In this document: one piece after another, positions 46,717 to 59,184 of the stretch
Layout of the letters: the number at the start of each line of letters is the position of its first letter
Position numbering within the stretch: position 1 is the first letter of the stretch
Source: Isoetes taiwanensis
Taxonomy: Eukaryota > Streptophyta > Lycopodiopsida > Isoetales > Isoetaceae
Reading direction: 5' to 3'
Assembly: GCA_021234155.1 (NCBI GenBank)
Contig: JAJEKV010000130.1
Coordinates: forward strand, 280,508-344,507
Length of the DNA stretch: 64,000 nt
Made by a program: the position numbers and the translations under genes
The notes under the pieces: model-generated
What the model was told of the DNA's origin: nothing
The model's input: only the letters and a program-made list of their open reading frames with translations
Database searches by the model: none

Positions 46717-46836
46717 ATGGGAAAACGTTCACCACCGGAAGGTTCCTGTCCGGTTTCTTCCAGGAACCGTGGTAAGGGTTGCCCGACGTGGCCTTCTGCA
46801 CCCACTAATTCCCTCAAATCCATGTTTGAAAATCCA
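46717..46836. repeat. Dispersed repeat, partner of 19483-19602
   Basis: Aligns with 19483-19602 over its whole length and keeps more CG dinucleotides, so it is the less deaminated copy. Confidence 0.8.
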
Positions 46837-48200
46837 TGTCACCATCCTAGTGCCACCATTCCTAAGGCGACCTAGACTTAATAGGCTAATATAAATGAGG
46901 AATTAGGAATAAATTAAGCGTCTAAAAAATCAATATTAAATATTACTTTTTAAATGGGAATCCCGCCTTAGGAAGTCTAGGTCCATTTAAATATTAATAT
47001 TTAACAATATTTAACAATGGGATAATATTTAATTATTCATCCCTAATAATTCATTGTGAGACCTTAACGTAAAGTTTACGCGCTAGGAATTAGGAATTAA
47101 AGTGGGCCATGTTACCTTGAGTTCAAGGTATTTAACCTGATGTTTGTTTCATGTCCTTTTTTTGTGGAATATTTTTCACTTGGTTTATATGATATTGATA
47201 TGTAGTTTGATCTTTGGTTATTCTAGATTCCAAGTTTTGCTTAGGTTTTGTTTTGATGGATGGTCGAGTTCAGATTTTGCTACCTCTGTTCTGTACTAAT
47301 GGATACCTACTTTGTTGTGGCTCTTGATCCTCTATGCAATATGTCTTTTGTTTCACCTTGCAACGTATATTGTGTCTATGCATCCAACCCATTTAACGTT
47401 TTTATAATGGCTAGTAGTTTGCATAAAAATATACATGTTCTAGGTGTTCTTACGTTTAAATAATAATAATACTATGTAGTAATTTTTTGTGTATCACACA
47501 TATCATTAAGGAAAGTCACACATATTTGAATTGCTTGTATGTGACAATCTACAAATAAAGAATAACAAAAAGTGATCTTTAATAATTATAGACAATGATA
47601 ATGATTACCTTCCATTTTCACGCCTCTAGAGAAGAATGAATGCTTTCTGTTTAGAAAAAAGTGAAAAAAATTTGTCGCACCAGTGATGATTTTAGTGGCA
47701 CTATATCATAACTGGGTATAACTATTTTGGTGATAATTTTAAATTCAATATCTTTTTGGAAGGCGATAAATTTTGCCCATTTAAGAATTTGTGTAGTGCA
47801 TATGGCGATAAATGTTAATCACTAAAGTATGTGTGTAGTACTTGTGACGATGCCTAAAATCCTACCACCTCATTGATGTCCCGAGTGCAACATAATGACA
47901 TACATAAGTGTCACTAACTAATGTTGTAAGCTCCCATTTTGTTTTGATGATTGTATCTGAGAGAATTATTTTCTCAATATATGGTAAAGATATAAAATGG
48001 TATGGCTTTATCGTGCATTTAAGGCATAAGTATGGCACAAATCAGAATTCAAAACCTTACACTATTGTGTGTCGGCAATAGGAGCTGCAGTTAGCAAGGG
48101 AATTGTCTCTGTAATACTCCAAGACTTGCAAGACTCTGTAATTTTAAGAAGACTTGCAAATTTACTCATCAGGTGTGGTGGAATATTAGGCGCCTGAACT
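46837..48200. other. Gene-free AT-rich stretch
   Basis: No coding sequence is supported. The motif CGCCTTAGG/CCTAAGGCG with AGTCTAGGTC appears in opposite orientations near 46860 and 46966, suggesting another small inverted-repeat remnant (46858-46988). Confidence 0.45.
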
Positions 48201-48369
48201 GGTGTCTCCATATTTGTTATGGGTTGCTCGTTTTTGCTGGTGGTTTCTAAGAAGAATCCGACGTGGATCGCGAGGTTTCATTCGAAGAGCAAGCCCATCT
48301 TCTATCTGTAAAATTTGCATTTTTGTAAGAGATCAATCGCAAATGTATGAGGATCATAAAACATCTTTT

Positions 48370-50660
48370 ACCAGAGCTTGTTGTGTTGATGCATCACTTG
48401 TGGGGTTGGAAGCTGCATCTTTTGCATTAAGTGAAAAGTCCAATCTGCTTCTTGTTCCCCGAGGGGTTTATTCAAAATTGAATATGTTGTTTGCAGCTCA
48501 TCAGAAAAATAACTAGTACGACTCCTTTTATCATCTTCTCGGTGTAAATATGGTAATGCTACCCAAAAAGCAGCGAAAGCACTTAAAAAGCACTTAAAGC
48601 ACTTTTTTCGCAAGACGGCCAAAAGTCATGCAGTAAATGCTTCCTGCACTGTACTTTGTTCTCGGCTAAGTTAGATTAATAATTATCACCTCTCGATACT
48701 CTCAATCTTTGCATTTTGATCTTTAGTGTAATGTCAATTTTTTTTTTTCTTTGAGATACATTACATGGCGGTTTTCGATGTTGGATTGGTTTCAATAGAG
48801 TATGGAGAAAGTTAGAGAGAAAATAACAAACAAAGAAGGCTGGTTGTCTATTCAAAAGAAGTAATGGAATTGCAAGGATAAAACTAAGAAGTAATGGAAT
48901 TGCATGAATAGTATTAAGATTGTTTTAATCTGAGAGGCGGAATTGCAAGAATGTATTAAGATTGCTTTGATACAAAAGGATCTCAAAACTCGATTAACAC
49001 AGCTTGATCAATAATGTAAATGGACGAAATGTGAATGCACGCATAAAGACTACTCACAACAATATAGAACAACAATGATCATATAAAAAGACAATGTTAA
49101 CCCACTATTAGTGAAAATTGACCAAATGTGAGAGGTCATTTCTCCCGCATCCAAGCTCAGATTTAATTGATTTAAACTGCAAGAGAAAGGCCATAGTGTC
49201 TACTTTTTAGATGCAGGTAAAATCATCAAAAAATTATTCATTAAAACTCAAGATATCAAATTCTGAGTTTTGGTATATTTCTGTGACAAAAAATCAGAAC
49301 CTGTAACAAAAATCAGAACTTTGAGAGATTGTTTCTCACTCCCTCATAGCTCAGATTTGAGTGATTTAAATTGCAAGAGAAAGTGCTAAGTGTCTAGTTT
49401 TAAATGCATGTGAGATCACTCAAAACCGATCAGCACCACTCAAGATATTAAAGTCTGAATTTTGTATATTCTTGTGACATCAATTTCTGCACCCACTATA
49501 ACAGAAAATCAGCCAAGTTTGAGAGGCTATTTCTCACTCCTCAGAGATCGGATTTGTGTGATTTTGATTGCAAAAAGAAAGAGACCGAAGTATACTTCTA
49601 GATCAAAATGAAATCGCTCCAAATAGATTGGTAGAACTCAAGATATCAATGTCTCGAGTGCTTTCGTCAATTTTCCCATTTGGGGAAAAAAAAAAACGTA
49701 GATCTAGGATACAACATTAGAGATGCATAATACATTGAAAGAATGGAACAAAAATACTCTTAAGAAAAACACAAAGAATAATCAGATTGTCTCTTCTCAC
49801 TTGATTTGAATCCTAAAAGCTTCTTCCGGTTAAATGGATGCTTTCAAGAGAGCTGCCCACAATTCAATCTCCAATGCAAAGTAGATTGAATTATCAATCT
49901 AAATCAAATTGCAATAAAACATTGTTAATTCACCTATGATTTCTATGCCGATTTGAACTCTAATTTGTGTTCTTTATCTTGCATTGAAAAAGAGAAACTC
50001 CATCAATCTTGTCCCACCAATGGAGTTCCCGCCAATGGAGTTCAGCCCTTTGAAGATCCTCGTCGGCGATCCTTACCATTTAGGAGATCTCCCACCGCGG
50101 GATCATCCATCTCATCGATCCTTACCTCCACGGAATGATCCATCCTATTTCTGGAGTAACAACCCCCCGAGGTCGTTGAATGAAAAAGCACTCGAGGGTA
50201 AAGCACCTAAAGCACTTAAAGCACTTGTCCGGACAGTGCTTTTTGGGTAGCATTACCATATTTACACCCTTCTAAGCTCACAAGAGCACTATTATCTACT
50301 TCCATCTCTGATGACATTTCAACATCAGGATCAAGCCATTCACCAGTTCCTAATGTGGCAGTTGAAATTACTGCTGATGACTTGCCAACTTCTAGATCTG
50401 TGTGATGCCGTTTACACTCCCTGTCATCTAAAAAGCTCAACTCACTAGCAACCTTTTTCCTTATTCCTATGTATTTGTTTTTTGGAGTTTTTTTTCTAAA
50501 AGGCTCACAAGCTGCCTTCTTGGATCTCTACTATTTAATACCTTGGAGGGTTCTATTCTCGATATCTCTAGGTCCTTTCCATGTGAAAGGGGACATGAGG
50601 CCACATGATTCTCCTTATCTTCACAATTTTTAATCACACTATTTGTACTAATCAAAGAAG
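48370..50660 (-). pseudogene. Unidentified coding exon split by a TIR element
   Basis: On the minus strand 50650-50274 encodes an acidic, low-complexity protein part (SRDPRRQLVSLLEKK, then KVASELSFLDDRECKRHHTD and TGEWLDPDVEMSSEMEVDNS). After removal of the transposon at 48541-50268 the frame continues in 48534-48372 (DKRSRTSYFSDELQTTYSIL, KPLGEQEADWTFHLMQKM) and stops at a GT donor (CTCTG|GTAAAAG). There is one frameshift in an A8 run at ~50495. A nuclear or regulatory protein is a guess from the charged RDPRR-type composition; I do not recognise the family. Confidence 0.6.
48541..50268. mobile_element. Non-autonomous TIR DNA transposon (1.73 kb)
   Basis: Perfect 32-bp terminal inverted repeats at 48541-48572 and 50237-50268 begin GGTGTAAATATGGTAATGCT. 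The flanks CTTCT (48535-48539) and CTTCT (50269-50273) look like a 4-5-bp target duplication. Subterminal AAAGCACTT motifs repeat at both ends (48590-48615 and 50196-50228), as transposase-binding sites often do. Inside, an imperfect ~180-bp unit recurs three times (about 49118, 49310 and 49505; core GAGAGG..ATTTCTC and ACTCAAGATAT). No transposase. The hAT superfamily is possible from the ends, but the duplication length is wrong for it. Confidence 0.8.
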
Positions 50661-50664
50661 CCAC

Positions 50665-51030
50665 AAATTAAGACAAAATCTCTCCTATTCATGTCGTGAT
50701 GTGCTCCTATTCGTTTATTGCCATTGCTTCTATTGGCCCACCAAATAGCACGTCACGTTAGTTTAATTAATAAATTGTGGTTTTCTAAGGGTCCACCCCC
50801 TTTTATTTTTAATTTAACCTACATGAATGCAACATTTCCCCAGCATAGGGGGAGGATGCTTCCCCCATACTGGCCGTGGAGATGTGTCATATTATACCTA
50901 AGTTGAATGAATGTATGTCTAATGCCTACACCTTTCGTCACCTTTGGCGTAGGAGGGGGCTTATCCTCCATAATAGCCATAGACTTTAGGTGGTTCCTAT
51001 CATGCACTTATCCATGATCTCTGTTCTAGG
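50665..51030. other. Gene-free stretch
   Basis: Short AT-rich stretch between the unidentified exon and the gypsy remnant. The inverted pair GGGGGAGGATGCTTCCCCC at ~50850 is the only structure seen. Confidence 0.45.
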
Positions 51031-53870
51031 ACTCATGCATGCTTACTTAATCTATAGGCATTAAATCATGGCATAAGGAATATTGAAGATGATCCCATCC
51101 TCGCGCATGACCACATGCTTGCCTCTACATGCATCATGACTACTCATAGATAAATGCATACAGTCTTTTGATCCTTTACTGTCAGATCTCTGCTGAATAC
51201 ATGCACTCACCTTTTCTTTTGATGTCGACAATATCGATGGCGAGTGGGTACTACTTTTAATGATCGGATTTAAGTACGCACGTCGCGTCTTCACTGATAA
51301 CTGTTTCCACTTGACCAAATATTAGAGGACTTGAGATCTTCTTGTTTTCTTATATGCTTTATCAAGAAGAGCTTCTGGAACAATCTCAAGTTGTTTTTCA
51401 GTCATTATCAATAAAGTTGGAGTCTCGAATATCTCCTCTGGATTAGGAGTATGCTTCTTAAGAAGGCTTATATGGAAGGCTTTATGAATTGTCAATTGTG
51501 CAGGGAGATCTAATTATAGGATTGGTTATGTATCCTTTGAATGATTTGGAATGGTCCCGTGCCCGCCCACCTTGAAGCAAGCTTCTTGCAATTGCCGATG
51601 TGGAGGTTTGCTTGTTTGACTTTTATTTTGAGTCAAACATTATTCTCTACTTGGAGTTTCCTTTTGGTTCTGTGCTTATCGGCTATGCTCTTTTGTCTAC
51701 TTCTTGCTCTCAAGAGGTGGCGTCAAACTTCTTCAACCAAGTACTACATCTCCATCCAGCATTTATTGAGAAAGTTCTACCTTGGACAACACTGTCTTAT
51801 GTCAAGTGTCCGGTGTTAAGCATTGATGACCATAATTTATCACAAGGGGAAACATTTGTGAGGATTCTTTCTTGGTACTATTATATGCAAACTCTACCAA
51901 GTAAATATAGTTACTCCATTTTGACTGCATATTCTATACATAGTTCCTCAACATGTCTTCTAACATGTGATTTGTACGTTCTGCCTGCCCACCATCAGTT
52001 TGAGAATGATATGTTGTACTCCAGGACAAGTTTGCCGGGGTCGTGTTGAAGATTTCCTTCCAGAAGGCACTTATGAATTTAGAATCTCTGTTGGAGATGA
52101 TTTCTTTTAGCACCTCATGTGATCTAAGTATTTCCTTTGCTTAAAGCAAGACAATGTTCAAGGTTGTATCTGTAGTTTTATACGACAAAAAGTGGGTCAT
52201 CTTTGATGCTTATCGAGCATTATTATTAAGGCGCCATGGCTCCTTGTTGTTCTTGGAAGTCTGGTTATAAAATCCATGCTCACAACCATCTATTTCGCAT
52301 TTGGCACTGCCAGGAATTCTAAGGTTCCTGGAATTCAGTGTTGCTCTGCTTTCGTTTGTTGATGTAGTTGATGCTGCCAAATGTAGTTGGTGATGTCCTT
52401 CTCCATGCCAGCTAAAAGTAACTACTTTTTATCTTATCATGAATCCCATGTGGCCGGCTATTGGGTTATTATGAGTATAATGAAGAGTTAACTTCCTTAC
52501 TCCTGATGCCTCTGGGACGCAACGATTGTCCTTGTGATATAAAAGGTTGCCTTCCTTTTTATATCTTTTATAAGCTTCTCTTCCTTTGTTTATCCTTGTG
52601 TCCTTGCAAGGACTAGCCCATACTTCCTTGAATTCTTTGCTTGAGTGCAAAATTTCTTCAATCTTTTCGCCGAATTCATTGGACAAGGTGGAGATGGCAT
52701 GCAATGCACTTGAATCTCCAATGGTCGTCGAGAGAGTGTGTCATCAACCACATTTAATTTACCTGGTTTATAGATTATCTCGAAGTCATACTCTTCGAGG
52801 AATTCCATCCAGCATCTTCACCTCAAATTGAAGATATATTTGAGGTTGATGTGGCATGTATCCAACTGAAATCGCCTCCAAGCAAATAATGCCTCATATG
52901 GATGTTGCTCGACATCGTTCATCTTTTTGGAATCGTCTGAGATTACTCTTCCTTCTTGCATGAGGACTCCTCCAGTTGCCACTCACTTGCATCTGTTGGT
53001 AATGTGCAACCCAATCTTTGGCTTTCTTGTGCTTAGTGATATCTGAGAAAGGGGCTGCTCACTTAGCAAAATCTTTTACAATTTGCCTATAATAAGTCGC
53101 AAGGTAAGAAGTTTCTCTCTTTGGACACATTCTTTGGAGCTGGCCAATTGAATATCACTTCCATTGTTGCTGGATCGGTGGAGATTTCCTTTTGGTGTCA
53201 CTACATGCCCGACGTATTACATCTTACTTGTTGCAAAATAGCACTCCTAGAGTTTAGCATAAAGACGATGCCATCTCAACTTTTTTAATACTCTTCTCAA
53301 ATGAACCGAATGTTCCTCCATGGACTTACTGTAATTTAGAATGTCATTCAAAAAGAATGACGACAAACTTGTCTAAAAAGTTTATAAAGACGTCATTCGT
53401 TAGGCACATAAATGTTGTCAGGGCATTTGATAGATCAAAAGGCGTCACTATAACTTATAGTGATCATACCGCATTCTAAAACCTGACTTATAGATGTTTT
53501 CCTCCTTGTTGATTTGATGACATCCAGATCTTAAATTGATTTTGAAGAATTGCTCCCTGCAATTGGTCCATTAAGTCATCTGGCCTTCGCAATGCGTACT
53601 TGCTCCTTATTATATGCTTATAGAATTGGCATTATACGCTTGGCTGAAGGAACCCAAGTTCTAACAACTTCTTCCATTACCTCTTAAGTTTCATTATCTG
53701 GCTTTACATCGGGTGCAAGAGTAATTCTGCATTTCTATGCCTCTATAGGATGCAATCTCTCGGATTTCATCCGGAAAGATGTCATGAAACTCTTTCATTA
53801 CATCACAATTGCCTTAGATAACTGATTGAAACTAAGGTCTTCCTTTATACACTTTCAATCGAGGTCGACA
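51030..53870 (-). pseudogene. Decayed Ty3/gypsy pol with chromodomain
   Basis: Reading right to left: RT text KINLRSGCHQI and GFRMRYDHYK (~53530-53450), NDVFINFLDKFVV (~53390-53340, catalytic Asp pair destroyed), YYRQIVKDFAK (~53095-53060), RNase H EFLEEYDFEIIYKPGKLNVV (52808-52740), integrase zinc-binding KLTLHYTHNNPIAGHMG (~52490-52440), and the C-terminal LPAQLTIHKAFHISLLKK (~51510-51450) followed by YLVKWKQL of a chromodomain (~51320). This order is Ty3/gypsy chromovirus. Every domain has stops and frameshifts, so the element is old. Confidence 0.88.
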
Positions 53871-53929
53871 GCTTGCAGCTTAGGATATATGTGACCTCAT
53901 CCTATATTATAATGTTATCTTGTGTGTCT

Positions 53930-56900
53930 GTTTTCCATCACGCCCTAATTTGGGCGGCTAGAATTCAGTCACACCGAGATTGAATGGTGAGGATTTTGAA
54001 TGGTGCCATTAAACTAATCTAGGGTTCCGTTCAAAGCTAAACGCACAGGTTCGATGCATGCCCAGCGAGACCATCCCCTCTTCCCAGTCCGATCCTTTTG
54101 TATATAGATCCTTTCGTGTATGGCAAGTAATACAGCTGGAGTTGTATGTTTTTTTCTCTGCCTATTTTCTTCTTCTGCCTATTTTCTGGATACCAAATGT
54201 AACATATTATTATGGGACATGCATGTCGTTATGGGCTAATGGAATAATCTAATGCCATGGTATTATGATTATTAGGGTCGCTGGTTCCCCTAGCCTAAGT
54301 GAGTGGTGCACCTTAGTAGATCTTAGGCTAGGGTGCAACGGGATCCGTGCAAATAATGAGCGTGTTTATAACATTGCTTGTTGCATGGGGCCTCGTGATA
54401 GTGGACGTTAGAATGGTAAAATGCCATTGGGCCATTTAAGGGTTAAATAACCTTTAAGATTGTAATATTGTATGGCCATATGCTACAATGGTTTAAATAA
54501 CCATTGTGAGCACCCCAATAGTGGGGGATGCCACCAACGTGATATGGGCGGCGACATTAATACGGTTGGGAGAGACACGGGTCACCGAGTTTGTGCTTTC
54601 GGTGTGGCGTTCAAAGCCACGATATCACGGTCCCGGGGCATTATCGCATCGCCGCCGTCCACGCAGCATTACCGCCACCGTGGCGACTGCAGTAGGCGTG
54701 TAGCCAGGCTAGTAGCCCCTAGGGGGCAACTTGCTACGTATGTGCATTTCTTATTAATGTGCACATGCACATTTATTAAGGTGCACACATTTCCATGTGG
54801 GCACATTTAGGTGCACACATTTCCATGTGGGCCCATTTGGGTGCACACATTTTTATGTGGGCACATTTGGCCACCTAGCCATTAAAGACAAGTGGGCCCA
54901 TTTCCAATTATCCCACATGCCTAAAGAGGATAATTGGAAACCCTAGCCAACCCCCTTGTCTATTTAAGTAGGAGAACCCTAACTTGCCCATTTTAGTTTC
55001 TAGGATTTTTAGGCTCTGTTTTGGTTGCCCCAAAGGGTCAAAACCGCCTCCCGGACTTCGTGAGAGAATTGCACCATTAGTTTCCCTTGATTCGAGCATC
55101 TCAGGTGGGATGAATTGGAACTCAGTCAGGAGGAGGAACTCAAGGATCGGTATTTAGGCAATTTAGTAGTCTAAACCCCATTTCGACCATCGAATTAGTA
55201 GGTTTAGCCTCTTAAATTGCCCATAGCAGCTCCCTCTAGATCTCTAGATGGCGATTCTAACTAAAAGAACCTAACTCTATGATGTAGATTAGATCTAGTT
55301 CTTTAGTTCTACGTGAAGTATATGGATGATGTATCTCTATGAACTCCTTGTATTGGGAAGGGGGGTAGAGACCTAAAGCTTTGTAGTGATGCTCCTAGAG
55401 TAGCCTCTTTAGCACACTGTAGATTCGGCCTGTGCACAAGAACCACACCGGGTTGTGGGTGAAGGGGCGAGGACCGGGCTTAGAAGGAGGTTCGTGTTGA
55501 CTCTTGGGACGATCCCTATGGTGTGTTAGTGCTACCAGGGGATCATTGTGACTAGGTCTAATGGCTTGCCACCGAGTGCGAGGGCAAGGCATGGGCTCGA
55601 CAGGTGGGGTGGGGTTCACCTTCCGGTGGGTTCGGTCGAATAAGGGCGAAGTGGCCCTCAGTCACCTTGAGTCAAAGCATGTAGATCTCTGGAGGGAGTG
55701 ATCCCTACCTGCTCCATCGGGACTGGGGAGATGCAACCCAGGAATAGCCCCTCTGGCTATGCACCCGGAGAGCTACAGTCAGGTCCCAACACTTTTCAGC
55801 CTACTCTGCAAAGTGTGCACAGGATGGGTGGATGGAATAGACAACCCTAAGCCATGTTCTTATGCCAGCCAAATCCATTGCCATGAATTGCATGTGCGCA
55901 ATGAACTCACGGGAGACCCAAGCCGTCAGTCATCCCCTTCGAGTCTGAGCCTTGGGTAGGATCCTTATGTATGATGCTGATCATTGTTTATGCAGATGTT
56001 GATGCACCACCCTTCGAGGTGGATATGTGATTATGTTGTATACTGACATGTATGTTTACGCTTCAGCGACTAGGTAGGCCCCGAGGGAGGCGGGGTAAAA
56101 TGACCCCTTCACTCTTCCCACTTTGGGACTCGTTACGATAATGTGATTGTGGAGGGCCCCATATCGATTATGGAGCGGTATGGGGATGAACTCTGTTTGT
56201 ATCGGTGGGTGCACCGTATGCAGTAGTAGGGGCGTCACACTTTCGGCGGGGATGGGGCTGCCATATGGATCGCCCGTGGAGGCGCGAGGTGGGCAGGTGC
56301 TTTCATCAAGTAAGGGCGGCTGTTACCGCTACCAAAGAATTTTGGATTGGTCCACGTAAGTCGTGAAGGGGTGTGGTAGGAAAGGAGTTGTGAATTGAAG
56401 GAAGGAGGAGGAAACCGGTGGCTTGAGTTCAAATAGGAAGAGATAACTTATCCACGTCCACGGGCTCTGCTTGTATAGCAGAGAAAGGCATCAGATCAGA
56501 TAGGCCAGGAAATCGGTTGTTTCCTGTTGGATATTAAGACACAGTGATGAGCTGTGCAATTGGGCAGCCATCAACTATCTACTTGATAGAACTAAAGGAG
56601 CTTTAGTTTAGTCTGGAAAATAAGGAAGCCTACCCGTGTATAGATATCTTCCTAAGAACTGCCCCTGGGTGTTACCCTTTAAACCTTGTAGTAGTGGCTT
56701 GAGATAATCTCAGTTATGGTTTGGGGCTGCACTGGGTAAGTGCTAGCATTAGCTACGGTCAATGGTTGCTGCCGCAGCGTAGAGGCCAACCTGCTACATG
56801 GCTTGACTTCATATGCTGTCACTCCTTCTAGTAGGAAGATGATGCTTGGTCTGTTGGATTCTTGTGAGTACTGGTGAGATAAGCGTCTAGTGTCGGTATG

Positions 56901-57540
56901 GGACGACACTATATACTTATCGATAGTCCAGTGAAAGCAAGTTATCCATTATGGAGCTATACGGTTACAGTATTCTAGTGGTACTGGGGTGAGCACAGTA
57001 AGTGCTACCCAAGGGAGTTTTATGCAGCATGATATTAAATGAGCGTGGCTTGTCTAAATAAGAACGAGAGGTACTTGTGGTAAAGCTTGTCGCTGGTATG
57101 GGACAGTGGCATGCAGAACCAACAGTCAAGTAGCCTGCGTCCATACAATGCCTGCAGTTTCTCCCTGACATTGGATCCACTAGCGCGGGGGTTCTAGACG
57201 ACGTACTGTCTAGATATGGTGGGGTGTATCTGCCTGGCAGATGCTATGGTGCGTGTGGTGGATTCCATATGTGTGTTCTTGCAGTTTCTCAGTCATTGCT
57301 TCGTGGTGACACTACCGGATAACTCTTATGCATGTTACTAACACGTGGAAGCTTGTGCAGGCTGTTTGATAGCTGGCGGAGCGTACGTGTGCATTTAGTT
57401 ATCTTGTAGTCGTCTTGTTATCTGTATGTGTGGTTTTCATGTATATAGCCTCGTGGGAGGAAGTACTTGTTCTGTGTACTCTGATGGTTTGATGTGAATA
57501 CAAATCGAAATTTTTGGTACTAAAATTTTGGTTCGTAACA
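53930..57540. other. LTR-like non-coding DNA, possibly a long solo LTR
   Basis: No protein-coding sequence is supported over 3.6 kb. The left edge reads TGT...CACGCCCTAATTTGGGC and the right edge GGTTCGTAACA, which could be LTR ends (TGT...ACA). A TATTTAAG box at ~54960 followed by GAGAACCCTAAC looks like an LTR promoter/R region on the plus strand. No primer-binding site or target duplication was found, so this is a suggestion only. It may or may not belong to the gypsy remnant on its left. Confidence 0.35.
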
Positions 57541-57595
57541 AATTGAATTCTGTTTTTGCCTTTTACACATTTTCACTTTTGCTTTTCTACCATGT

Positions 57596-57690
57596 AGGCC
57601 AAATATCCATGTCAAATAAACAAACACGTTGAGGTTGAGCTTAGGCCAAAGATCCGTGTCAAGTAAACAAACACGTTGAGGTTGAGCATC
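57596..57690. repeat. 47-bp tandem duplication
   Basis: Two adjacent units (AGGCCAAA.ATCC.TGTCAA core, 57596-57642 and 57643-57689) differ at a few positions. A second direct repeat, TTTTGCCTTTTACAC, occurs at ~57553 and ~57737. Confidence 0.8.
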
Positions 57691-57909
57691 GAACTAAAAA
57701 AAAAAGGATCTTTAGAAGTACAATAAAAAAGGCCATACCTTTTGCCTTTTACACCTTTTCACTTGTGCTTTTCCTCCATATACGTTTTTGCCTTCTTATC
57801 ACTTTTTTTACCTTTTTGCCCATGCTTTACTATAAGTTCAATTGAACTTTAGCTTTCAAAAACCAAGGAGCAAGTAGTTATCTAAGTCAAGCTTGAAGGA
57901 GACAAATAA

Positions 57910-58300
57910 ATGGAGACTATGGAGCGAGAAAGAAGGCTTGAGGCCGCTCGAGATAGGCACAGAAAGAAGCGTATTGCAGAAACAACTCAACAACGTGAAG
58001 TTCGATTGGAGAAAGACAGAGCCAATTACAAGAGAAGAAAGTTGCAACAGGCTACCATAGAAACCGATGAACACAGATTGCAAAGAATGGCAATAAATGC
58101 ACAACAAAGACGTGATCAAAGACGCCAAACAGCCACCACAGAAACAGAAGAGGAGAATTGACAAAGATTAGCCGAACACGCCCAACATCGACGCTGCAAT
58201 AGAAACAGAAGAGGAGCGTCAGCAAAGGTTGGATGAACACGCACAATATGAACGTGAAAGGAGAGCCCATCCATCTTCATACAAAATAGCAAGGACGCTT
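57910..58300 (+). pseudogene. STPR-repeat N-terminal fragment of a Helitron-type protein
   Basis: Encodes charged ~23-26-residue repeats: EAARDRHRKKRIAETTQQRE, VRLEKDRANYKRRKLQQATI, ETDEHRLQRMAINAQQRRDQ, then after a TGA and frame change EEERQQRLDEHAQYERERRA. This is the score-and-three peptide repeat (STPR) pattern, which often precedes the Rep/helicase of plant and animal Helitrons and also occurs in DNA-binding proteins. No Rep or helicase follows; instead there is low-complexity DNA. I call it a fragment. Confidence 0.6.
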
Positions 58301-59180
58301 GGAGTCACACATATAGAACCAGGGATAGGTTCTATACGTATTTTTAGGTAAAATATGTATTTTTCGTATTCTTTCCTCACCGTGGGGAAAAAAAATCATA
58401 AAAAGCGAAACCGGTTTAGCTTTACGCTGGCGAAAATTATTATTATTATTATTATTATTATTTTTTTTTTCGGCGTAGTTTAAACCCGGTTAAATTTACG
58501 CGATTTTTTTTTTTTTTTTTTTTAAATTTCGCATAAGCGAAACCTTGATTTAGCTTATAACGAAGCGTTCCAGCGTTTGGCCGAAGGTTTAAACAAAAAA
58601 AAAAATAATATCAGTTATATATATCAAGGTATATCATGAAACTTCATACATGCCTGGATGTCGTCCATTTAAGGTGGGGCCAATGAGATGGCAGCATCAG
58701 AGCCATCCACTCTTTATGGGCATGCATGGAGGCATGCACGGGTCATGCATGGGGGCATGCACCACATCCCTGGACCGTTGGATCAAAAGGGGAGGATAAA
58801 TCCTAGCCCTTGATTTTTTGTAAGGAAGGTGCAAGGAAGGTCCCTTAAAGTGGATTTGGTATAGCAGATCTTAGCCGTTAGATCAAAATGTGAGGATAAA
58901 TCCTAGCCATTAAATTCTTATATTAAATTACAATTTTTTATTTTAAAGGTGGTGAGGTGGCAACCTCATTAATAAAAATGTGTTGAGGTGGCAAAGCATT
59001 TATGAATGGATTTTCTGGAAAGCTTCCTTTTCTTAAATCGTCTTCAAAGGCATGTAATTTGCCGTGGAGGGGCCGGATGAAGGTGGGACTCACGCCTTTG
59101 GATTTCTCTCGTCGAGAGCTTTCTATGAGTGGTAGTTTGGCCCCGTTCCGTTGCAGTTGGAGCCAATGTGATCGAACTCT
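58300..59180. other. Gene-free stretch, low complexity and a direct repeat
   Basis: 58430-58530 has ATT and oligo-T runs. 58360-58620 shares TTTAAAC/GCGAAA-type motifs with 45060-45480. A ~50-bp segment (GTTGGATCAAAA, GAGGATAAATCCTAGCC) at ~58778 recurs at ~58878. The GGCATGCA motif repeats at 58715-58760. No gene is seen. Confidence 0.5.
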
Positions 59181-59184
59181 AAGA

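Noticed and set aside
54472-54810. A 112-codon plus-strand frame with several Cys and His.
   Set aside because: No domain is recognisable, and the surrounding 3.6 kb reads as non-coding LTR-like DNA.
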